Source of the DNA: an uncultured bacterium
GTDB lineage: Bacteria > Verrucomicrobiota > Verrucomicrobiia > CAIQCK01
Reading direction: 5' to 3'
NCBI GenBank assembly: GCA_903870275.1
Contig: CAIQCK010000007.1
Location: 1-49,279 of the forward strand
DNA: 49,279 nucleotides
Below, piece after piece: positions 16,096 through 25,993 of this stretch. The position numbers and the translations under genes are program-made. Below the pieces are notes generated by a model that had not been told where the DNA came from, did not search any database, and was given only the letters and a program-made list of their open reading frames with translations. Every line of letters starts with the position of its first letter. Positions within the stretch are counted from its first letter, which is position 1.

Positions 16096-18057
16096 TCAAT
16101 TCGCCAGGAAGTTCACGATTCGCGCGGCGTGACCCTTGCTTTCGGCGTTCTTCTTGTCGCTGATGCGCAACGTCAGCTCGTGCGCGCCGTCGGCGAGCTC
16201 GGCGTCGAGCACATAAGCCCACGGGATGTGCAGGCCGCTGCTCCAGTGGGTAAACAGGTCCGTCGTCCGCCACGGGCCGCCGTCCACGCTGAACTCCAGC
16301 TCGCCCGCGTCGGGACCGGCGGCGACAAAAACGCCGACCGCACTGCCCGTGAACTTCAACGTCAGCGCCGCGCCCGGCTCCTCGGAAACAAGCATCGGGA
16401 CATTGACGAACCCTTTTCGCGTGCCGGCTTTGCCGGCCGATTTCCATGACGGGTCCAGCTTCCAACCGGCGGCGATTTGCGCCTCCCGTATGTCCACCAG
16501 CCGGCCGCGGAAATAACTCTTCGCGTCGAGCGGCTGCGGCGGCAACGGATAGGGCTGGATTTTCGCGCCGGCGTCGAGCGGCTGCGGCCACGCGGCGTCG
16601 AACAGGCGCGCGATGCTTTTGGCGTAGAGCTGGTGGCCGAACGGCGCGGGATGCAGGCCCTTGAAATCCTTCTCCCACGTGAACTCGCCGGCGTGGATGC
16701 GCTCGGTGACTTCGCGCGCGAGGTCAATCGAGGGGACGTTGTAATGTTTGGCGACCTTTTCGTGGTTTGTGATGACCACCGGCGTCTTGCCAGTGTTGAT
16801 CACCTTCATCTTGTCCGGGTCCACAAAATGCAACTGGACGATGTCGAGCGCGGGATTGACGAGCCGCGCGTGGCGGACGATGCCCTCCATGCCGCGCACC
16901 TGCTCGCGGTCGGCGAATCCGTTGGTCTCGTCGTTGACAGCGGCTTCCTCGAACAGCAAATCCACCGGTCCGCGGCCAAACACATCGCGCAGCAACCGGA
17001 ACGCGCCGGGCGTCGAGCCGGTGGAGGAGATGCCGGCGGCGATGAAATCGAACTTCGTGCCGGGGAACCGCCGCTGTAATTCCTCGCAGACCAGTTCGCG
17101 CCAGCCTTTCATTTCCGTGATCGAGCCACCCATGAACGCGACGCGGCCGGTCTTCCCGCGCTCAAACTTGACGCGGCAGTTGGCCAGACCGCCGCGCAGC
17201 GTGAAGTAGTCGTAGCCGTAAGGCGTCGCCGGCTCGGGCAGCAGTTCTTTCTCCATGCCGGGTGTGTGGCGGAGGATGAAATTCACGATTCGTGTCGGGT
17301 CCTTGAGGCTGTGCGGATGATGATCGCAATTGGGCTTGCAGATGATTTCGATTTCGCTGCCGAGTTCGCGGTAGCGCTTCGCAAGGATCGCGGTGTTTTC
17401 GTCGAACGGCACGACGCGGTCGGTCTCGCCGCAAACGGAGAGGATCGGAATCTTCGCCTTCGCCACCGGCTCGATGCGGTCGAGCGGATTGCCTTTGAAA
17501 CTCTTTGCGGTTTCCTCGGTGAGATTGAAGATCTTCAGACACTGGTCCCAGCAGGTTTTCGAGCCGGCACCCTTGCCCTTGCCGCCGGGCCAACTGCGAA
17601 CGTCGAGCACCGGCGCGTCGAGGTAGAGCGCGGCGACCTTGTCGGGATGGGTTGCCGCGTAGTTGAACGCATAAAGCCCGCCGCGGCTGAAACCCTCCAG
17701 CACCGCGCGCGGCGCGAGACCGAACTGGTGCTCGACATCATCCTGGAACTTCCGCATCCACTCGATGGCCTGCGGCGCGCCATACATGTCGCTGACCTTG
17801 TAGTAGGCGACGTGGAAACCCTTGCCGAGCAACGCGATGTCGCCCTGCGGCTCGTGGCCAAAAAACTCCGTACGCCACGCCCACGGCTTGTCGGGCGCGG
17901 CGGTCTTGGGTGCGACGACGAGGCCCGCGCGGCCGTCGAAAACGAAGTCGTAACGAACATAACCGTTCCAGTCGGATGTTTTGCCGGGCAGTTCGGCGGC
18001 GGTAAGATTGCCGGCCAACAGAGCCAGCGCCGTGGTGAGAAGGAGTCGGAGTCGCAT
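16096..18057 (-). CDS. secreted two-domain esterase: alpha/beta hydrolase plus SGNH/GDSL hydrolase
   Basis: 653 residues from ATG 18057 with a signal peptide (LRLLLTTALALLAGNLTAAE). The first half is an alpha/beta hydrolase: nucleophile elbow EGFSRGG, acid region GETDRVVPFDE, histidine region CDHHPHSLKD. The second half, from about residue 330, is an SGNH hydrolase: block I FMGGSITE, Asn region AAVNDETNG and C-terminal HPAPFGH. A further ~110-residue beta domain follows (LTLKFTGSAVGVFVAAGPDAGELEFSVDGGPWRTTDLF), as in carbohydrate esterases. The likely role is de-esterification of polysaccharides outside the cytoplasm; the fusion would supply two ester specificities. It is the last gene of a minus-strand run from 23628. 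Confidence 0.82.
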   Translation of the reverse strand: MRLRLLLTTALALLAGNLTAAELPGKTSDWNGYVRYDFVFDGRAGLVVAPKTAAPDKPWAWRTEFFGHEPQGDIALLGKGFHVAYYKVSDMYGAPQAIEWMRKFQDDVEHQFGLAPRAVLEGFSRGGLYAFNYAATHPDKVAALYLDAPVLDVRSWPGGKGKGAGSKTCWDQCLKIFNLTEETAKSFKGNPLDRIEPVAKAKIPILSVCGETDRVVPFDENTAILAKRYRELGSEIEIICKPNCDHHPHSLKDPTRIVNFILRHTPGMEKELLPEPATPYGYDYFTLRGGLANCRVKFERGKTGRVAFMGGSITEMKGWRELVCEELQRRFPGTKFDFIAAGISSTGSTPGAFRLLRDVFGRGPVDLLFEEAAVNDETNGFADREQVRGMEGIVRHARLVNPALDIVQLHFVDPDKMKVINTGKTPVVITNHEKVAKHYNVPSIDLAREVTERIHAGEFTWEKDFKGLHPAPFGHQLYAKSIARLFDAAWPQPLDAGAKIQPYPLPPQPLDAKSYFRGRLVDIREAQIAAGWKLDPSWKSAGKAGTRKGFVNVPMLVSEEPGAALTLKFTGSAVGVFVAAGPDAGELEFSVDGGPWRTTDLFTHWSSGLHIPWAYVLDAELADGAHELTLRISDKKNAESKGHAARIVNFLAN

Positions 18058-18155
18058 GTTGATTTGTCGGTGAATCAGGCCGGCGGCATTCTGGCCGACC
18101 GCCGGGGCGCGTGACAAGCCATCTTCGCCGGTGGAAACCATCCGGCGGCGGGAGA

Positions 18156-20498
18156 TCACTGCGAGACAATTTCGAAGGGGATGGCGGCAGAGGTGGCCAG
18201 CGGGTTGCGCGACGGCGCGGCGGACGATTTGGTTTTGCCGGAATCGCCGGGTTTTTCCGGGAAAGCGGCGACGGCCAGCGTACCTTTCAGGCCGGGTTTG
18301 ATCTTGGCGGCGTCGCACTCCAGCACCAGATCCGCGCCGTCGCGCGACGGCGCGAGGCTCTTGATGGTGAGGCCGTCGGGCGACTCGGTCAGTTCGAACC
18401 GGACTTTGCCGACAAAGAAGCGCGGCATCACGGCGACTCGAAGCGGGATGGTGCCACCGGAAGGGATTTTGACGGGAGTTCTGCCGACGACGCGCACGCT
18501 GGGCTTTTGCGCGGAGCGGCCGGCAATATCCACCTTCAATTCCCGGGAGGGAACGAGATGGCGGTATTCGAAGGCCTGCATCATGTCGTCCGCCGGCACG
18601 GCAGGGTGAACGACCTCGCGGCCCTCGATGGTGGCGCGGCCTTCCATGCTGAGACTGAGTGGCGCCTCCTGCGGGAGGGGCGGAATTTTCAGTGTGACCT
18701 TGGCCTGGTCCTGGCCGGCGGGAATGCTGCCGCCGCCCAGTTCGAATCCGAGCGGCGGGTCCTTCAGCGCCAGCGCGATCTCGCCGGCGAAGCCGTCTTT
18801 GCGAAGCGCGTGGACGGTGAGGGGAACGCTGGCATTGCCGCGAACGTTGATGTTGGAAGGCACGATGCGCAGATCGAAGTCGGGCCGCGGCGGGCTGATG
18901 CGGAGGCGGTAAGCATACTCCGGCCCGCCCTTGTGTTGCGCGTCGGTGATGTAAAGATAATAAACCCCGTCCTTCGGCAGCGTGGCGCGGAGCTGGGAAT
19001 CCGCGTGGTGCGTGGAGAGACCCGAACCCTTGTCCGGCAGATCGTCGTTGAACGCCAGTTGTTTGCCGGCGGCATCGGTGAGGCGGAGCGAGGAGTCCAG
19101 CGGCGAGTTCAGGCGGCGCGCCAGGACTTCCGCAACGATCTCGCCGCCGGCGCGGCCCTCGAACTGGAACACATCCGCGTCGCCCGGCGGGTCAATGCGG
19201 CCGTTCACGATCACCGGCAGCGCGACGCGCTGGGCGTGGTCGGCCTGGTTGTTGGGTTCCTGTTCCAGACATTCCGGCAGCGTATCCACGGCAAAGGGTG
19301 CGACGTTGGACTCGCGGCCGTCCTTGTTCACAGTGAGCTGGTAAATGCCCGGCGGTTTATCCCTGCCGTCCATCGTCAGACTGGCCGCCGGCAGGTTCCA
19401 GCCCTGGAGCGCGACGGTGGTCTGCGCGCCGGCCGGGCCGCCGAGCGGGAAGATGCCGGTCAGAAACGGCAGCACGCCGATGGTAACGCGATAGACAAAA
19501 TCCTCGCGGCCGCGATAGATGGAGTCCCGGATCGCCACGGTGTACTGGCCGTCCTCGGGGATTTCCACAAAGAGAACGGGATCGGGATGAAACCGGTAGT
19601 GGTCGGCATAGGCCAGTTCCTTGCCGCTGGCGTCGAAGAGCGCCAGCGTCGCCTGAAACCAGCCGGGCACGGCGTCGGGAATATACGGGATCACTTCACG
19701 CGCGTTGGCGACGACCACCAGCCTCTGGCCCTTGCGCGCCGTGAATTGAAACCGGTCCAGACCGCCCGGCATGATCTGACCGTTCACGGTGGCCGGCAGC
19801 GTGATGGCAATCGGCGGCGTGGGCGCACTGGCTTTCTGGTCCTCTTGGAACTTGAACTGTTTGTCGAAGATCACTTCCTCGTTGATGTTCGTCACCTCTT
19901 TGGAAAACTCCGCTAGTTGGCCGACCCAAAACGCGAGCGGATTCGTCAATCCCTTCGGCGTCTCCAGCCGGACTTCGTGTTTGCCGGGTTCTGCGTCGGG
20001 CGCCATGGTGATTTCGAGCGCAACGGTTTCGCCGATGGCGGGCACGGGGAGTTGTCCTCTCATCAGAATGCCGAGTTTCCGACGGACGTCGGCGAGCGAC
20101 CTTTCGTCCGCGGCGGTCCAGGCCGTCTTTAGCACGACGTTCGTCGAAGTCTGCAAGCCGTCCTGTCCACCGCGCTTGGAGACAGGTTGGGGCACCGGCG
20201 GGGCTGATTTTTTCTGCAAAAGCTGCTGAAGCCTGCCCTTCAGGCTGGAGAATTGCCCCCGCATGACCGGCTTGAAATAGTCTACCACCTTGGCTTCGAC
20301 ACCGTCGCCGGAAACAAATGCGCGCGTCACGCCGTCGAGGTATTGGCCGCCGACCATCACCTCAAAGGTCGTGCCCTGCCGCCCCCCGGCGGGACTGACG
20401 TAGCCGACGCGCGGCATGGCTTGCTGCGCCTGCGCGCTTGAGGCCGCCGCCAGACAAGCGGCGAGCGCAGGAATCGCGACCCATCGGGACAGATTCAT
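18156..20498 (-). CDS. secreted PPC-domain (pre-peptidase C-terminal) beta protein
   Basis: 780 residues from ATG 20498, with GGAG upstream. Signal peptide LAACLAAASSAQAQQAM. The protein is built of beta domains. One IPT/TIG-like domain follows the signal (VGYVSPAGGRQGTTFEVMVGG) and a second is at about residue 345 (FPLGGPAGAQTTVALQG). Two PPC-like modules are seen (NGQIMPGGLDRFQFTARKGQRL and NGRIDPPGDADVFQFEGRAGG), plus C-terminal Ig-like segments. No enzymatic motif is visible. Such proteins are typical of Planctomycetes and Verrucomicrobia, where they sit beside DUF1501 and DUF1549 genes exactly as here. Probably a periplasmic or surface binding protein; its ligand is unknown. Confidence 0.82.
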   Translation of the reverse strand: MNLSRWVAIPALAACLAAASSAQAQQAMPRVGYVSPAGGRQGTTFEVMVGGQYLDGVTRAFVSGDGVEAKVVDYFKPVMRGQFSSLKGRLQQLLQKKSAPPVPQPVSKRGGQDGLQTSTNVVLKTAWTAADERSLADVRRKLGILMRGQLPVPAIGETVALEITMAPDAEPGKHEVRLETPKGLTNPLAFWVGQLAEFSKEVTNINEEVIFDKQFKFQEDQKASAPTPPIAITLPATVNGQIMPGGLDRFQFTARKGQRLVVVANAREVIPYIPDAVPGWFQATLALFDASGKELAYADHYRFHPDPVLFVEIPEDGQYTVAIRDSIYRGREDFVYRVTIGVLPFLTGIFPLGGPAGAQTTVALQGWNLPAASLTMDGRDKPPGIYQLTVNKDGRESNVAPFAVDTLPECLEQEPNNQADHAQRVALPVIVNGRIDPPGDADVFQFEGRAGGEIVAEVLARRLNSPLDSSLRLTDAAGKQLAFNDDLPDKGSGLSTHHADSQLRATLPKDGVYYLYITDAQHKGGPEYAYRLRISPPRPDFDLRIVPSNINVRGNASVPLTVHALRKDGFAGEIALALKDPPLGFELGGGSIPAGQDQAKVTLKIPPLPQEAPLSLSMEGRATIEGREVVHPAVPADDMMQAFEYRHLVPSRELKVDIAGRSAQKPSVRVVGRTPVKIPSGGTIPLRVAVMPRFFVGKVRFELTESPDGLTIKSLAPSRDGADLVLECDAAKIKPGLKGTLAVAAFPEKPGDSGKTKSSAAPSRNPLATSAAIPFEIVSQ

Positions 20499-20564
20499 AA
20501 AACGCTCCAGTGCCCGGCGAGCGCCGGCGGCTGCCGTTGGCGGACGTTGCGCCGCGCAGATTGA

Positions 20565-21905
20565 CTACATGATTTCCTTCAAGCGGCCGGCGGTCTTCGC
20601 GCCGTCCTCGGCGGAAGCCAGCACGTGGACAACCTCGGCATGGGGCAATCTCGCTTCGGTATCGATGCCGAGCTGCTGGTAAATGCTGCCGATGAGGTCC
20701 ACCGGATAGACGGGCCGATCCTTGACTTCCTCGCCCTTGTCGTCGGACGACCCGACGACCTGGCCGCCTTTGAACCCGCCGCCGGCGACGACGTGGCAGA
20801 ACACCTTGCCGTAATGATTGCGTCCGCCGCTCCAAGGTGGTTCCCACTGGACCTTGGGCGTGCGGCCGAACTCGCCGCCCCACCAGACGATGGTGCTGTC
20901 GAGCAGGCCGTGATCGGACAAGTCCTGAAGCAGGCTGGCCATGCCCTTGTCCATCTCCCTCATCTTGCGGCCCAAGTTCTGGAAGATTTGCTTGTGCATG
21001 TCCCAACCCTGGTAGTTGATGGTGATGTAAGGCACGCCGCGCTCGACGAGCCGTCGCGCCACCAGACAAGACTGGCCGAACGTGGTGCGGCCATAACGGT
21101 CTCGTATCTCGTCCTTTTCCTGCGCGAGATCGAACACCTTGCCTGCGTCGCCGAGGATCAGGTCATACGCTTGTTTGTCGGCCTGATTCAAGGCGACCAT
21201 CTGCGGATCGTCCTTCGTGGCGTGTTCCAGCGAGTTCAGCTCGTGAAGGAACTTGCGCCGCGCTTGCTGCCGCTCGTCGGTGATGCCCTGGGCCACGACG
21301 CCTTCCACGGCGAACTTGCCCTGTGCGGGATCGCCGCCCGTGGCGAAGGGTTTGTAACGCGAACCGAGGAAACCGGATTCCGAGAAGCGCCCCTGCGGTT
21401 GGGTCAGCACGATGTAAGGCGGAATCAGGCCCTTGTATCCGGCCTTGTAACCTTTGAACAACGAGACGACGGCGCCGACGCCCGGATAAACTTTACCGTC
21501 GCCGGGTTTGCGGCCCGTCTGGACTTCGTAAGAGGCCGTTTCGTGGCCGTTCACGCCGTGAGTCATGCTGCGGATGATGGAATACTTGTCGGCTTGCTTG
21601 GCCGTTTCGGGAAGCAGTTCGCTGACTCGAATGCCAGAGACGTTGGTCTCGATCGGCTTGTTCAACGGGCCGGTGTAATCGGAGCCGGCGTCCGGCTTCG
21701 GGTCGAACGTGTCCAGATGCGTGGGTCCGCCCCACATCCAGATTTGGATGACCGATTTGGCTTTGGCCTTCGCCGGTTCGACGGTCGGGGCGGCAAAGCC
21801 CAAACGATCGGTCAGCCAGAGGCCGGCCGTGCAAACAAGGCCGCGCTTCACGGCTTCGCGCCTGGAGATGCGGCTTCCACTGTTGGAATTGTGTTTCTTG
21901 CTCAT
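20565..21905 (-). CDS. DUF1501 family protein
   Basis: 446 residues from ATG 21905 with AGGAG upstream. The N-terminus has a Tat-like signal (SRREAVKRG followed by LVCTAGLWLTDRLGFAA). The body shows the DUF1501 pattern: VIQIWMWGGPTHLDTFDPKPDAG, a metal-binding-like D/H cluster as in the alkaline phosphatase/sulfatase fold, then SMTHGVNGHETASYEVQTG, and DSTIVWWGGEFGRTP near the end. The family is related to sulfatase/phosphatase-fold hydrolases, but its reaction is unproven. It sits between the PPC gene (66 bp) and the DUF1549/DUF1553 gene (34 bp) in one operon, the usual arrangement. Confidence 0.9.
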   Translation of the reverse strand: MSKKHNSNSGSRISRREAVKRGLVCTAGLWLTDRLGFAAPTVEPAKAKAKSVIQIWMWGGPTHLDTFDPKPDAGSDYTGPLNKPIETNVSGIRVSELLPETAKQADKYSIIRSMTHGVNGHETASYEVQTGRKPGDGKVYPGVGAVVSLFKGYKAGYKGLIPPYIVLTQPQGRFSESGFLGSRYKPFATGGDPAQGKFAVEGVVAQGITDERQQARRKFLHELNSLEHATKDDPQMVALNQADKQAYDLILGDAGKVFDLAQEKDEIRDRYGRTTFGQSCLVARRLVERGVPYITINYQGWDMHKQIFQNLGRKMREMDKGMASLLQDLSDHGLLDSTIVWWGGEFGRTPKVQWEPPWSGGRNHYGKVFCHVVAGGGFKGGQVVGSSDDKGEEVKDRPVYPVDLIGSIYQQLGIDTEARLPHAEVVHVLASAEDGAKTAGRLKEIM

Positions 21906-21939
21906 AACTTCTCCTGTTCTTACGTTGCGATCTCTCTCA

Positions 21940-23628
21940 TCAATGCCTGTAAAGAAACTCCGCGCTGTTGATCAACGCCCATGCCAGGTCCCGTCCTCCC
22001 TCGCGCTTGGCCGAGGTGATTTGGAAATATTCTGTCACGGTCTTGAACTCCTCCGGCGTTGGGAGACGCGACAGGATGACCAGATAGAGCGAACCCACCA
22101 CTTCTCCCGGTTTTTTCTCGGTGACGTTGGCGGCATTGGACGCGTTGCCGCCGCCACCGCCGCCGCGCTTGCCATTCTTGCCGAACTTGCCGTAGCTGCC
22201 ATAGTTGCCGCCGCCGGCCGGATTCGTCCCCATGATGGCCGCCAGCTTCGGGCTGGTTTCGATCTTGCGCTGGATGTGACTCGAATTCAGAAGGTGCAAC
22301 CGCTGGTCGGCCGTGATTCGGGTGTAGCTTTCCGATTCCAAACCGGTGTCGCGCCCCGAACGCCCGAACATTTCCAGGAAGGCGCTGCTGATGCTGCCGT
22401 CGGGAAGTGTGATCGAGCGCTGGTCTTCGGGAATGAAGGTGAACGGCTCGGGGATGGCGCTGGAGTATTGCTCCGTCGTGCCTGTGATTTGATTCAGCGC
22501 GTCAATCAACACTTCCGCTTCCAGCCGGCGCAGCGGGTAGCGCGCGAAATTGGCGTCGGCTTCAGGCGACTTGGTCTTGGGAATGGAGGAGAGTTGATAC
22601 GTGGTCGAATTCAGGATTAGTTTGTAGAGGTGCTTCAGGTTGTAATGGTTCGCGACCAGTTCCTTCTCCAGATACGCCAGCAGTTCGGGATTTACCGGCG
22701 GATTGTCCGGCCGGATGTCGTCCGGTTCCTGGATGATGCCGCGCCCCACCAGCCACGACCAGACGCGGTTGGCGATGTTGCGCGTGAACCAGGGGTTCTG
22801 GGGAGTGATCAGCCAATCCGCAAAGATTTCGCGCGGGTCGCGGCCGGGCGTGAGTTGCGCCTTGTTGCCGTCGGGGAAAACCGCCGCTGCTTGCTGCACG
22901 GCGTTGCTAGTGACCGACGCCGTCTTGTCGGGATCGAAGAAAACGATTTCCTCCTTCCATTCCGCCGTCTGCTTGTAGCCGATCTGCGAGAAAAAGGCCG
23001 ACATGCCCGCGAGCCGCTCCTTCGACCACGTCTCCGCCCGCGCACCCATGAACGTCAAGGCCGCCGTTTGCGCGAGGGTCTGCGGGTCCTTGTTTTGGAC
23101 GGCGCGGTAGAAATTGACCTGGCCGACGCGGAAGTTGCTGCCGTTGGCCGTGAGCATCTCCCGGACAAACCGGTCATAGGGCATGTTCTGCCGGAGGCAG
23201 TCGTGAATCCAGCGGTGATAGGCTTGCGCTGCATTGGGCCAGAGGTTGATGGGGAACTCCGCCTTGACCCGGAGCAGTTCGCTCCACTTCATCGTCCAGT
23301 AATCCACGAACTCATCCCGCTCCAACAAGCGGTCAATCAATGCCTGCCGTTTGTTCGGGGTCTGGTCCTTGATGAACTCGTAGGCCTCCTTGCCCGTGGG
23401 CAGCGTGCCGATGACATCCAGATAAGCGCGCCGGATGAACACACCGTCCGAACACACATTGGCCGGCTCGGCGCCCATCTTCTGCAGTTTGGCGAACACC
23501 AGTTCGTCAATCCGGCCTTTCGGTTTCGGCGGAGCGTCGCTTTCAAAAAGGTTGGCCGCCGCGCCTGGCACCGGGATCCCGCCCAACGCCGCCCAGAGGA
23601 CTGTTGCCGCTGCGAAAAACGTCTTCAT
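21940..23628 (-). CDS. DUF1549/DUF1553 family protein
   Basis: 562 residues with signal peptide MKTFFAAATVLWAALGGIPVPGAAA. DUF1549 lies in the first half (RIDELVFAKLQKMG, FIRRAYLDVIGTLPT, YWTMKWSELLRVK, YHRWIHDCLRQNMPYDRFVREML). DUF1553 lies in the second half (FADWLITPQNPWFTRNIANRVWSWLVGRGI, HYNLKHLYKLILNSTTYQLS, RRLEAEVLIDALNQITG, LHLLNSSHIQRKI). Unlike many relatives it has no N-terminal cytochrome c domain. A Gly/Lys/Asn-rich insertion (GGGNYGSYGKFGKNGKRGGGGGG) interrupts the C-terminal part. It is the first gene of the operon reaching to 16096. Function unknown; the family is confined mainly to the PVC superphylum and Acidobacteria. Confidence 0.9.
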   Translation of the reverse strand: MKTFFAAATVLWAALGGIPVPGAAANLFESDAPPKPKGRIDELVFAKLQKMGAEPANVCSDGVFIRRAYLDVIGTLPTGKEAYEFIKDQTPNKRQALIDRLLERDEFVDYWTMKWSELLRVKAEFPINLWPNAAQAYHRWIHDCLRQNMPYDRFVREMLTANGSNFRVGQVNFYRAVQNKDPQTLAQTAALTFMGARAETWSKERLAGMSAFFSQIGYKQTAEWKEEIVFFDPDKTASVTSNAVQQAAAVFPDGNKAQLTPGRDPREIFADWLITPQNPWFTRNIANRVWSWLVGRGIIQEPDDIRPDNPPVNPELLAYLEKELVANHYNLKHLYKLILNSTTYQLSSIPKTKSPEADANFARYPLRRLEAEVLIDALNQITGTTEQYSSAIPEPFTFIPEDQRSITLPDGSISSAFLEMFGRSGRDTGLESESYTRITADQRLHLLNSSHIQRKIETSPKLAAIMGTNPAGGGNYGSYGKFGKNGKRGGGGGGNASNAANVTEKKPGEVVGSLYLVILSRLPTPEEFKTVTEYFQITSAKREGGRDLAWALINSAEFLYRH

Positions 23629-23777
23629 TCAGCTATCTCAGGTCTGCCTATACATCAAAACACGCCAGTAGAAAAGCACTTGTTCTCTCGTTCAGGAATA
23701 GAACATCGTCAAGCGGCAAAAGTTGCAGGGGTTGGCCAAAAAAAACGGGGGCGGGCGGGCAGGGAAGATGCAGGCGA

Positions 23778-24587
23778 TCAACCCGGCCCGTCGCGAAACT
23801 CCACCTTGTCCAGTTCCATCCAAACACTTCCAATGAAGACTTCCGCCTCCATTCGGAGCAACATCCGGTCGTTGTCGTCGGAGAACCACGCGAACGCCTC
23901 CTTGAACCGCTTTGATGACACCAGTTCCAATTGGTCGTTCACCTCGCGCGCCCGCAGCCGCACCTTGATCGCGGCGCGGTTTTTGACGGCAATGTCGAGT
24001 TTCTCCCTGCTGACGATCTTCAGTTCCGTCAGATACGCCGACGTGTCCGGGATCGCCAGGCAGCGATAGGTTTCGCCGACGGACAGGCGCTGGCTGCGCA
24101 GCCACATTAACGCCGTGGGCATGTCGAAAATGCCGGGAAGGTCCAGGCGCTTCGGCCGGGGCATTTCGTCGCTGCGGGTCGTGCGTGTCTGCGTCACGCC
24201 GGCGGCGTCGAAGTCGAGCCGGAGTTTGATCGTTTTATCATGATACACCTCGGTGATGACGTGGCTCACTGGCCTCAGCGTGTCGGGCTGCCAGAGCGCG
24301 CTGCTGACAGCGTCCATGCGCCACAAGCCTCGGACAATACCTATGGTGCCGCCTTTCACGTCGAGCCGCTGCAGGCCGTTCGTCCGTGAAAGCTCGGCCG
24401 TCGCCTCGGCCGCCACGAACAGCCCCCAGCCGAAACTGTAGGTCGCGCGCAGGGAACGCGGCGCCGGGAATGATCCCGGCTGCGGCGGCGAGAGTTGCTT
24501 TTGCCAATCCGCGGCGCCTGCCGACACGACGAGGAACGCAACGAGGATGGCGGCGGCGGTTCTCATGATTACATGAGTCGGTGACAT
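23778..24587 (-). CDS. DUF3108-like secreted protein
   Basis: 269 residues from ATG 24587; ATG 24566 (MRTAAAILVAFLVVSAGAADW) is an alternative that starts directly on the signal peptide. The body fits the DUF3108 beta-barrel-like pattern: LRATYSFGWGLFVAAEATAEL near the start, LDFDAAGVTQTRTT in the middle, and WFSDDNDRMLLRMEAEVFIGSVWMELDKVE at the end. A periplasmic or outer-membrane location is expected; the role is unknown. It begins six bases after the stop of the Gfo/Idh/MocA gene and is probably cotranscribed with it. Confidence 0.75.
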   Translation of the reverse strand: MSPTHVIMRTAAAILVAFLVVSAGAADWQKQLSPPQPGSFPAPRSLRATYSFGWGLFVAAEATAELSRTNGLQRLDVKGGTIGIVRGLWRMDAVSSALWQPDTLRPVSHVITEVYHDKTIKLRLDFDAAGVTQTRTTRSDEMPRPKRLDLPGIFDMPTALMWLRSQRLSVGETYRCLAIPDTSAYLTELKIVSREKLDIAVKNRAAIKVRLRAREVNDQLELVSSKRFKEAFAWFSDDNDRMLLRMEAEVFIGSVWMELDKVEFRDGPG

Positions 24588-24593
24588 CACCGC

Positions 24594-25883
24594 TCACCCG
24601 CGCCACGGATGCTGCCACGGCGCGCGGTAGTCGCGCTTGAGCAGCCGGCTGGCGGCGGCGTTGCCGGCGATCTGCTCGGAGGCGGCGTCCCACACGATCT
24701 TCGCGCCGGTGTCGTAGGCGATCATCGCCAGCTTCACGGTCGTCGTGGACTGATACGCATCTTCGATCAAGCAGCTCGGTTGTTGGCGGCTCCGCACGGC
24801 GTTAAGGAAGTCGGCCATGTGCAACGTGCCGGCGTCGGACTTGGTCTCGATGACTTTGCGTTCCTTGCCTTTGCCGCGCGGGATAATGATCCATTTGCTG
24901 TCGGTGACGAAGACCGTTTCCTTTTCGCCGTAGAAAAAGATCCCGTTGGAGATTTCCGGCGCATATTCCGCCGCGCCCCAGATGCGGTGCCGCCAAGTGA
25001 CGGGACATTTCTCAAATTCGAAGTGCGCGGCGAGCACGTCGGGCGTGGTGATCTTGTCCTTGAAGTAATAGATGCCGCCGGCGGCGGTGACCGCCCGCGG
25101 CGTCGTCTCGCCGAGTATCCACCGCGTGGCGTCCATCAAGTGGATGCCCCAGTCCACGAGATGGCCCTGGCCGCTGGTTTTCTCCAACCGCCACGCAAAG
25201 TGGCCCACCTGCGGGCTGTAGGGAATTCTCGGTCCCGGTCCGCACCAGAGGTCCCAGTCCAGCGAGGCCGGCGGCGCCTGCGGCGTCGGGTCCTTGAGGC
25301 CGGCGGTGTAGTGGATTTGCGCGTCAACGCAGACGATGCGGCCGGCGTTGCCCTCATGGATATACTTGCGCGCTTCGACGACCGCGGCGGCGTGGCGTCG
25401 CTGGAAACCGATCTGCACAATCCGCCCGCTCTTCTTCGCCGCGTCCACCATCGCGCGGCCTTCGCGGATGTCGTAGGCGATCGGCTTTTCGCAGTAAATG
25501 TCGAGGCCCTTGTCCAACGCGGCGATAAACTGCAACGCGTGCCAGTGCGGCGGCGTGCCGATGATCACCACTTCCAGGCCGGGCGTCTTCAGCAGCTCTT
25601 CGTAGAGCTTGAACGTCTGCGGGCGTTTGCCCTGGAGCTTCTCGATCTCGTCGGCGCTCTTGGCCAAATGCTCGCTGTCTATGTCGCACAACGCGATGAC
25701 CTCGACGCCACCCACCTTCAACGAGGCCCGGGCGTCCACCATGCCATACCAGCCGCAGCCGATGACGCCGATTTTGAGCTTCTTGCCGTCGCCCGCGTTT
25801 TCGGCCGCCCGGCCGACGATGCTGAAGAGCGCGGCGCCCGCAGCCGCCGTGGTGAGGAATGTCCGACGATTGATCTTGTTCAT
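24594..25883 (-). CDS. Gfo/Idh/MocA family oxidoreductase, Tat-exported
   Basis: 429 residues from ATG 25883. A twin-arginine signal (NRRTFLTTAAAGAALFSIVG) targets it to the periplasm. The Rossmann motif IGVIGCGWYG comes next, followed by ALCDIDSEHL and the family signature EKPIAYDIREG. The C-terminal alpha/beta domain contains DWGIHLMDATRWILG. Members oxidise or isomerise sugars and cyclitols with bound NAD(P). Tat-exported forms are very numerous in Planctomycetes and Verrucomicrobia and often act on plant or algal sugars. The substrate cannot be read from the sequence. The DUF3108-like gene follows at once. Confidence 0.92.
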   Translation of the reverse strand: MNKINRRTFLTTAAAGAALFSIVGRAAENAGDGKKLKIGVIGCGWYGMVDARASLKVGGVEVIALCDIDSEHLAKSADEIEKLQGKRPQTFKLYEELLKTPGLEVVIIGTPPHWHALQFIAALDKGLDIYCEKPIAYDIREGRAMVDAAKKSGRIVQIGFQRRHAAAVVEARKYIHEGNAGRIVCVDAQIHYTAGLKDPTPQAPPASLDWDLWCGPGPRIPYSPQVGHFAWRLEKTSGQGHLVDWGIHLMDATRWILGETTPRAVTAAGGIYYFKDKITTPDVLAAHFEFEKCPVTWRHRIWGAAEYAPEISNGIFFYGEKETVFVTDSKWIIIPRGKGKERKVIETKSDAGTLHMADFLNAVRSRQQPSCLIEDAYQSTTTVKLAMIAYDTGAKIVWDAASEQIAGNAAASRLLKRDYRAPWQHPWRG

Positions 25884-25993
25884 GACGCGTTGCCTTTCGT
25901 TGGTTGACACCGCTGTTTGTGCCAAATCGCGCCCGCCAGGTCGAGCCTTTCGGCAATGCCGACCACGCTCCACGCTTCACGCTCAACGGCGTC

